Assembly (NCBI RefSeq): GCF_023953935.1
Contig: NZ_JAMLIW010000002.1
Coordinates: 186,001-250,000, forward strand
DNA length: 64,000 nucleotides
Reading direction: 5' to 3'
Source: Thermomonas sp.
Lineage (GTDB): Bacteria; Pseudomonadota; Gammaproteobacteria; Xanthomonadales; Xanthomonadaceae
The notes below the pieces were generated by a model. It did not search any database. It saw only the letters and a list, made by a program, of their open reading frames with translations, and was not told where the DNA came from. The position numbers were made by a program, and so were the translations under genes. The first letter of the stretch is position 1. Every line of letters starts with the position of its first letter. Below, in pieces: positions 58,768 to 64,000 of this stretch.

Positions 58768-60214
58768 GCAGGCGCTCCCACAGCGCGGCGGGAATGCGGC
58801 GTTCGTCGTGCAGCGCCAACAGCGGTTCGACCGCCAGTTCCGCAGGATCGAGCTGCGGCGCGATCAGCTTGGCGAAACGCTTGATCACGGCGTCCTCGCG
58901 CCATTCCGGGCGCTGTGCCAGCGCCGCCATCGCCGCGCGCGATTCGCGGCCTTCGCCCACGCATTCAAACGGCTTGTGGTTGCCGAATTCAAGCAAGGCG
59001 TCATAGCCGGGGATCAGGTCCGGATCATCCAGCAGGTTGCGGCCGACAATCCCGACCAGCCGCAGCTTGGGCAGGAACGGCGCCAGCGCGAGGAACACGA
59101 ACAGGCACTTCGGACAGACCCCGCACCAGCGCGAGGTCGGGCGTTCGCCAAGGATGTGGAAATTGCGGTTGCAGCTGGAAAAGCAATCGTCATAGCGGTC
59201 GCTTTTCGCGAACTGGCGCGCCACCGCCAGCTCGGAGAGCGGCCGCAGCAGCGAGTAATAGTCCAAGTCGGCGGCGACATGGCGTTGCAGGTGCTCGCCG
59301 AACGCGGCCTCGAACGCCCAGCCCTTCGACCATTGGTGGTTCACCTCGCCGGTGCCGGGAATCAGCGAACCGTAGCTGGCCGAACGCTCGTTGGAGAACA
59401 CCACCTGATTCACGCCCAGCAGCACGGCGGCGAATGCCAGGATCGCCGAATTCACCGCGGTCACCGGGATGTGCCCATTCCAGGCACCCCGGCGGTTGAA
59501 GTCGAACAGCTGCGGCGCCAGCTGGCGGCCGATGTTGAGGGTGGGCAGGCCGGTGCGCGCCGCGCAGGCGGCGATCAGCTGCGAGCCGCCGATCCAGGTG
59601 ACGGTTTGTTCGACGCCCGCGCCGCGCAGCGCTTCGATACTGACCAGCGAGTCCTTGCCGCCGCCGATGGCGACCAAGGCATGCGGGCGCAAGCCGAGCG
59701 CGGCTGGCAAGCCCCTCTCCCCCCGGGAGAGGGGTTGGGGTGAGGGTTCGGACTCGACCGATACTGCATCGGAGACAGCGCTATCACCCCTACCCTCACC
59801 CCCAGCCCCTCTCCCGGGGGGAGAGGGGAGCAGAGCGGGGAAGCGAATCCTGTCACGCAACTCCAGCCCGTTGCGGTAGGCGAATTCGCCCAGGCCGTTG
59901 CGATAAATCAGCTCCAGCAGCGCGGCGGTGGCGGCATCGATGCCCTCGTCTTCGATGCGGATTTCGGCCGGCACCGCCGCCTTGTAATAGCTCACTCCCG
60001 CGATCAGATGCAGCAGGCGCAGCGCGCGCTGCGCGGCGGCGGCGCGGGCGTCGTCCATGACAAAGGGCGCACCCGGCACGGTGACGGTTTCGACCAGCTC
60101 CGGGCCGTCGTCGAAGACATAGATCAGCTGCGCAACGCCGGTGCGCGCATCGAAGCGGCTGCGCACGAAGCGGAACGTGCGGATCTGATCGCGGTGGAAA
60201 GTCCAGTCGGTCAT
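58748..60214 (-). CDS. murL: UDP-MurNAc-L-Ala-L-Glu epimerase, with in-frame repeat insertion
   Basis: A 488-residue protein of the MurL type, which converts the terminal L-Glu of UDP-MurNAc-L-Ala-L-Glu to D-Glu. The ATP-binding loop is [16 protein letters not shown]. Further blocks are [53 protein letters not shown] and the Cys pair [13 protein letters not shown]. An insertion of about 39 residues lies between RIRFPALL and [11 protein letters not shown]. It starts [14 protein letters not shown] and ends [12 protein letters not shown], and is encoded by an inverted pair of palindromic repeats (59712-59829). It sits just before the ATP loop. Confidence 0.88.
   Translation of the reverse strand: MTDWTFHRDQIRTFRFVRSRFDARTGVAQLIYVFDDGPELVETVTVPGAPFVMDDARAAAAQRALRLLHLIAGVSYYKAAVPAEIRIEDEGIDAATAALLELIYRNGLGEFAYRNGLELRDRIRFPALLPSPPGRGAGGEGRGDSAVSDAVSVESEPSPQPLSRGERGLPAALGLRPHALVAIGGGKDSLVSIEALRGAGVEQTVTWIGGSQLIAACAARTGLPTLNIGRQLAPQLFDFNRRGAWNGHIPVTAVNSAILAFAAVLLGVNQVVFSNERSASYGSLIPGTGEVNHQWSKGWAFEAAFGEHLQRHVAADLDYYSLLRPLSELAVARQFAKSDRYDDCFSSCNRNFHILGERPTSRWCGVCPKCLFVFLALAPFLPKLRLVGIVGRNLLDDPDLIPGYDALLEFGNHKPFECVGEGRESRAAMAALAQRPEWREDAVIKRFAKLIAPQLDPAELAVEPLLALHDERRIPAALWERLRDRFAA
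59712..59829. repeat. MITE-like inverted repeat pair inside murL
   Basis: Two near-identical inverted copies (59712-59747 and 59789-59829), each with CCCCTCTC, GGGAGAGGGG and the TGAGGG/CCCTCA arm, flank a unique core of about 41 bp. The whole is about 118 bp and keeps the murL frame. The relative at 25531-25656 has the same layout. Confidence 0.8.
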
Positions 60215-60238
60215 GGCGTCTCGTGCGGCCCGGCCCCG

Positions 60239-62842
60239 TTACAGGATGTCTTCCGCCGGCAGCGTCCGCAGATTGTAGGCGCTGGCCATGGTGAAACCGT
60301 AGGCGCCGGCGTCGGCGATCAGCAGCACGTCGTCGGGCGCGGTGGCGGCCGGCAGCTTGACCCGATGGCCGAACACGTCGCTGGATTCACAGATCGGCCC
60401 GACCACGTCGAAGTCTGCGTGTGCGTCCGCCTCCAGTCGCGACAGGTTGGCGATGTCGTGCCAGGCGTCGTACAGCGCCGGGCGAATCAGTGCGTTCATG
60501 CCCGCGTCCAGCCCCACCCGCACCACGTCGTCTTTCTCGACCACCTGGGTGCAGCGCGCCAGCAGCACGCCGGCCTCGGCGACGAGGAAGCGGCCCGGTT
60601 CGATCGCAAGCGCAAACTCCGGATGCACGGCCTTGATCTCGGCCAAGCCGGCGGCCCAGCCAACGAGATCGAAAGGTTCGTCATCATCGGTGTAGGGAAT
60701 CGGCAGGCCGCCGCCGATGTCGAGCACTTCGACGCTGCCGATCCGGCGCGCGAAGCCTGCCAGCTCGTCGACGACTTCCTGCCAATGGCCCACGGTTTCG
60801 ATGCCGCTGCCCAGATGCGCGTGCAATCCAGTGATGCGCACGCCCAGTGCGCGCGCGGTTTCGGCGAATTCGTCCACCCGCTGCGCCGACAGGCCGAACT
60901 TGGCCTCCTTGCCGCCGGTGTTGACCTTCTCGTGGTGGCCATCGCCATGACCGAGGTCGATCCGCAGCCACAGCGCGTGGTTGCGAAACACCTCGGGCCA
61001 GCGCCACAACAGCTCGACGTTGTCGACCGTCACCGTCACGCCCTGCGCGAGCGCGGCGATGTATTCGTCGATCGGCGCAAAACTCGGGGTGAACAATACC
61101 CGCTCCGGCGTCAGCGTCGGCACGGCGGCGAACGCGCGCTCCACCTCGCCCAGCGACACGCATTCCAGCCCAAAGCCTTCCTCGACCAGCGCCCGCAGGA
61201 TCGCCGGATGGGAATTGGCCTTGATCGCGTAATAGCGGCGATCCACCGCCGCCACTGCAGCCAGATCACGCGCGCGCTGGCGCACCAGCGGCAAGTGGTA
61301 GACATAGCGCGGAGTGCCGGCGGCAGCGCGGTCCAACAGGGCATGACGCTGTTCCGGAGATCTCCACCACGGTACCGGCCGCGCCCGGAACGTGCCTTCG
61401 ATCTCGCGCCAGCGCGGGCCGAACACATCGCTCTCGTGCACCGGCATTGCGCCGGAATCGATCAGCGCCGCGTGCAGCTTGGGCAGCATGCCGTCGGCCA
61501 TCGCCTCATCGACCACGAAGGTCAGGTTGAGGTCGTTGGACGATTGCGAAATCAGGTGCACGCGCTCGCGCCCGAACATCGCCCAAACATCCTGCAGTTT
61601 GTGCAAGAGCGAGCGAATGCCGCGGCCGACCAGGGTGATCGCGGCGCACGGTGCAATCACCTTGACCCGGCAGACCTGCGCCAGATCTTCCGACAGCCGC
61701 GCCAACACGTCGGTGCTGATCAGGTTCTCGAACGGATCCAGCGAGACCGTGACGTTGGTTTCGGCCGAACCGATCAGGTCCACCGACAGGCCGTGGCGTT
61801 TGAAGCGCTCGAATACGTCGGCAAGAAAGCCGACCTGTTGCCACATCGCCACGCCCTCCATCGACACCAGCACGATGCCGTTGCGGCGGCTGATCGCCTT
61901 GACCCCGGGCACAGGTTCGGCGGCATCATCGATGCTTGTGCCCGGCAGCTGCGGGCGGCCGGTATCGAGGATGGCCATCGGCACACCGGCGTTGCGGCAG
62001 GGCCGCAGCGAGCGCGGGTGCAGCACCTTGGCGCCGGTGGTGGCGATTTCCTGCGCTTCGTAATAGTCCAGCCGGGTCAGCAGGCGGGCGTCCGGCACCT
62101 CACGCGGGTTGGCGCTGAACATGCCGGGCACGTCGGTCCAGATCTCCACCCGCTGCGCGCCGAGCAGGGCGCCGAAATAGGCGGCGGAGGTATCGGAACC
62201 GCCGCGCCCGAGGATCGCGGTGCCGCCCTCGCCGTGGCGGGCGATGAAGCCCTGGGTGATCAGCAGCTGCGTTGGCTGCATCGCGAAGCGTACGCGCCAG
62301 TCGCCTTCAGCCTGCCACTGGCAGTTCACCGACAGCCGCTGCGCCCAGGCGCTCTGGTTGGGCTGCGGCGGCAGCGCGGCGAGCCAGTCGCGCGCATCCA
62401 GCCAACCGATGTCGAGGCCACGCGCGCGCAGGTAGGCAGCACCAATCGTCGAAGACAGGAGTTCGCCCTGCCCCAGCACTTCGGCCTGCCAGTCCAGTGG
62501 TCGCGACTCGGCGCGCGGGTCGGTCAGCAGTCCACGCAGTGCGGCCAAGCGTTCACCCAGTACGGCATCGGCGTCCAATTCAAGGTCGGCGAGGAAGTCG
62601 CGGTGGCGCTGCTCCAGCGTTGCCACCCGCTGCGCGCTGTCAGCGGCGCCATCGGCAATTGCGGTCAGTGCATTGGTGACACCCGACAGCGCCGACACCA
62701 CGACCAGCACCCGCGCGTCATGGTCACGGGCGCGACCGGCGGCAAGCGCGCCGATATTGTCCCAACGCGCGCGCGCGGACACCGAGGTGCCGCCGAACTT
62801 GAGCACCAGCCAGCGCGGCGCGGGAGCGGTGGAAATGGACAT
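60239..62842 (-). CDS. Fused aspartate kinase / diaminopimelate decarboxylase
   Basis: An 867-residue bifunctional enzyme of lysine synthesis. Residues about 1-470 are aspartate kinase: LVLKFGGTSVSARARW, GQGELLSS, LGRGGSDTSAAYFGALLGA, TDVPGMFSANPRE and two ACT-like segments. The rest is a PLP decarboxylase (LysA): the pyridoxal Lys is in YYAIKANSHP, with LHAHLGSGIE, LDIGGGLPIPY, EPGRF, CESSDVF and the C-terminal DAGAYGF. It catalyses the first and last steps of the pathway, an arrangement known in Xanthomonas and Xylella. Motifs for both activities are intact. Lysine inhibition through the ACT part is likely by family. Confidence 0.95.
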   Translation of the reverse strand: MSISTAPAPRWLVLKFGGTSVSARARWDNIGALAAGRARDHDARVLVVVSALSGVTNALTAIADGAADSAQRVATLEQRHRDFLADLELDADAVLGERLAALRGLLTDPRAESRPLDWQAEVLGQGELLSSTIGAAYLRARGLDIGWLDARDWLAALPPQPNQSAWAQRLSVNCQWQAEGDWRVRFAMQPTQLLITQGFIARHGEGGTAILGRGGSDTSAAYFGALLGAQRVEIWTDVPGMFSANPREVPDARLLTRLDYYEAQEIATTGAKVLHPRSLRPCRNAGVPMAILDTGRPQLPGTSIDDAAEPVPGVKAISRRNGIVLVSMEGVAMWQQVGFLADVFERFKRHGLSVDLIGSAETNVTVSLDPFENLISTDVLARLSEDLAQVCRVKVIAPCAAITLVGRGIRSLLHKLQDVWAMFGRERVHLISQSSNDLNLTFVVDEAMADGMLPKLHAALIDSGAMPVHESDVFGPRWREIEGTFRARPVPWWRSPEQRHALLDRAAAGTPRYVYHLPLVRQRARDLAAVAAVDRRYYAIKANSHPAILRALVEEGFGLECVSLGEVERAFAAVPTLTPERVLFTPSFAPIDEYIAALAQGVTVTVDNVELLWRWPEVFRNHALWLRIDLGHGDGHHEKVNTGGKEAKFGLSAQRVDEFAETARALGVRITGLHAHLGSGIETVGHWQEVVDELAGFARRIGSVEVLDIGGGLPIPYTDDDEPFDLVGWAAGLAEIKAVHPEFALAIEPGRFLVAEAGVLLARCTQVVEKDDVVRVGLDAGMNALIRPALYDAWHDIANLSRLEADAHADFDVVGPICESSDVFGHRVKLPAATAPDDVLLIADAGAYGFTMASAYNLRTLPAEDIL

Positions 62843-62865
62843 CGGTCGATGCAGGGCGAAAGAAG

Positions 62866-62881
62866 GCCCGCGAGCGCGGGC
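62866..62881 (-). promoter_or_regulatory. Leader hairpin before fused lysA/aspartate kinase
   Basis: GCCCGC / GCGGGC with a 4-base loop lies between a TAGAAT -10-like hexamer (62890-62895) and the ATG. On the minus strand the stem is followed by CTTCTTTC, like a weak terminator. The leader would be only about 40 nt long, too short for a lysine riboswitch. Confidence 0.35.
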
Positions 62882-62993
62882 GATGGCTCATTCTAGCGGG
62901 CGCACGCCATCGCGTGCGGCATCGCAACATGGCGTTTGTTCATGGTCGCCTTCGCTCGGCCTTGGTTCGCCTTGGCTTCACCACCCATCCGGC

Positions 62994-63611
62994 TCAGCCC
63001 GGCGCTGGCGGACCGGCGCCCGATCCTGTGAGCGCTCCACCGAGCCGACGCAGGCCGCGCCACAACCGCCGCCACAGCACCCACACGCCCAGCGCCAGCA
63101 GCAGGCTCAGCCCCACCCCGAACCCCAGCGCCAGCCAAGGATGGGCGATGGCCAGCGCCAGCGCGCCCACCACCAGCCCGTCTTCGATCAGCGAGACGAC
63201 GCCGTTGCTGAACGGCTCGGGCGAGGTGTTGAGCATCGCCCGCACGCCGGACTTCAGGCCATGGCTGGCCAAGGCCGCGCCGCCGCCCAGCACCAGCAGG
63301 CCTGCGCCCAGGTTTCCGTCCGGCGACAGCGTTGCGGCGGCCAGAAACGCGCCAGCCGGGATCCGGGCCAGCGTTTGCAGCAGATCCCAGACCGAGTCCA
63401 CACCGGGAATCTTGTCGGCGAAAAACTCCGCAACCGCCAGCACGCCGCAGGTGCCCAGCACCCACGGCGATTGCGTGACGTGCAGCGCAGACGGCAGGTC
63501 CACCCAGCCCAACGCGCCAGCCAGGCCCACGCCGAACACCGTCAGGTACGCGCGGATCCCCGCCAGCCACGCCAGCAGCAGGCCGATCACGAACAGATGC
63601 GCTTCGCTCAT
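62994..63611 (-). CDS. DUF4126 domain-containing membrane protein
   Basis: A 205-residue protein with about five membrane segments and the DUF4126 pattern: GIRAYLTVFGVGLAGALGWV, CGVLAVAEFFADKIPGVDSV, and VSLIEDGLVVGALALAIAHP. Function is unknown. Its ATG lies 12 bp from the YbjQ stop and it is likely co-transcribed with it. Confidence 0.85.
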   Translation of the reverse strand: MSEAHLFVIGLLLAWLAGIRAYLTVFGVGLAGALGWVDLPSALHVTQSPWVLGTCGVLAVAEFFADKIPGVDSVWDLLQTLARIPAGAFLAAATLSPDGNLGAGLLVLGGGAALASHGLKSGVRAMLNTSPEPFSNGVVSLIEDGLVVGALALAIAHPWLALGFGVGLSLLLALGVWVLWRRLWRGLRRLGGALTGSGAGPPAPG

Positions 63612-63623
63612 GGCCGCATCTTG

Positions 63624-63947
63624 CTACGGCTGCTGTGGCTCGACCACCACCGCCGTTCCATAGCACAGCACCTCGGTCAGGCCGGTCATGATCTCGGTGG
63701 CATCGTAGCGGACCGCGACCACGGCATTGGCGCCCTGACGGCGCGCGTGCTGCACCATGTCGCGATAGGTCTCGTGGCGCGCCTGCTCGCACAGCTCGGT
63801 GTAGATCGTGATGTTGCCGCCGAACAGTGATTGCAGCCCGCCGAGGAAATTGCCGACCACCGAGCGCGAACGCACGACGATCCCGCGCACCAGACCCAGG
63901 TTGCGGACGATGCGATACCCCGGAAGTTCCAGCGCCGTCGTCACCAT
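63624..63947 (-). CDS. YbjQ/UPF0145 family protein
   Basis: A 107-residue protein of the YbjQ (UPF0145) family: [36 protein letters not shown] and [14 protein letters not shown]. It forms pentameric rings in known structures; function is unknown. I used the ATG at 63947, but no ribosome-binding site precedes it and the frame stays open to the window edge (ILPLDDT before the Met), so the true start may lie outside the window. Confidence 0.82.
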   Translation of the reverse strand: MVTTALELPGYRIVRNLGLVRGIVVRSRSVVGNFLGGLQSLFGGNITIYTELCEQARHETYRDMVQHARRQGANAVVAVRYDATEIMTGLTEVLCYGTAVVVEPQQP

Positions 63948-64000
63948 CGTGTCGTCCAGCGGAAGGATGCCGGGCTGGAGGGAACCGGAATTGTAGGGAT

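Noticed and set aside
60008-62896. 962-residue open frame opposite the lysA/aspartate kinase fusion
   Set aside because: Antisense shadow; the minus-strand protein has all motifs of two enzymes.
62843-62900. Lysine riboswitch before the lysine enzyme
   Set aside because: The leader is only about 40-50 nt from the likely -10 and lacks the multi-helix core.

Overview
This window looks like a chromosomal segment from a high-GC gammaproteobacterium of the Xanthomonadaceae/Lysobacteraceae (Lysobacter, Luteimonas, Thermomonas or Xanthomonas type). Three things point there. A MurL/MurD2 pair supplies an alternative peptidoglycan glutamate route described in Xanthomonas. Aspartate kinase and diaminopimelate decarboxylase are fused in one protein. 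The gene orders surE-pcm-yqaA-nlpD, truD-ispF-ispD-ftsB-eno and purM-purN are also typical. I could not fix the genus. No rRNA, tRNA or CRISPR array was recognised.

Layout. At 1-4 kb there is a Fur-box-associated exported CbiX-like protein, the GDP-mannose enzyme ManC, and the AmgK-MurU muramic-acid recycling pair. At 4-10 kb an ECF sigma factor and a transmembrane Ser/Thr kinase with TPR-like repeats lie divergent from a GDSL esterase autotransporter. At 10-16 kb are Hda, an AI-2E-type permease, a DUF2066 protein, an ArsR/AHSA1 pair, and purM-purN. At 16-34 kb is a housekeeping stretch (TPM protein, nlpD, yqaA, pcm, surE, truD, ispF, ispD, ftsB, eno, kdsA, pyrG, parE), broken by an FNR-box-preceded nitric oxide reductase operon with an unusual diheme NorC and a C-terminally extended NorB. 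At 34-42 kb are an S9 peptidase, a FAD amine oxidoreductase, a DUF418 protein, slyD, two NlpC/P60 genes and a thioesterase.

From 42.5 to 54.3 kb there is a compositionally different block, all on the minus strand. Three large tyrosine recombinases in overlapping frames are followed by a small coiled-coil protein. Then come hsdM, hsdS and hsdR of a type I restriction-modification system, and finally a CD-NTase-like nucleotidyltransferase and a DUF6602-like protein with a PD-(D/E)XK-type residue pattern. The last five genes are joined by stop/start overlaps. This looks like a recombinase-trio mobile element carrying a composite defence cassette, and it is the best candidate for an undescribed system here.

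At 54.4-64 kb are ssb, ispB, a dienelactone hydrolase, murD2-murL, the fused lysA/aspartate kinase, a DUF4126 protein and a YbjQ protein.

A second theme is palindromic repeats. Short inverted-repeat elements sit in frame inside purM, eno and murL, and appear to form the ends of truD and ispF. Tandem 21-bp arrays flank kdsA on both sides in opposite orientation.
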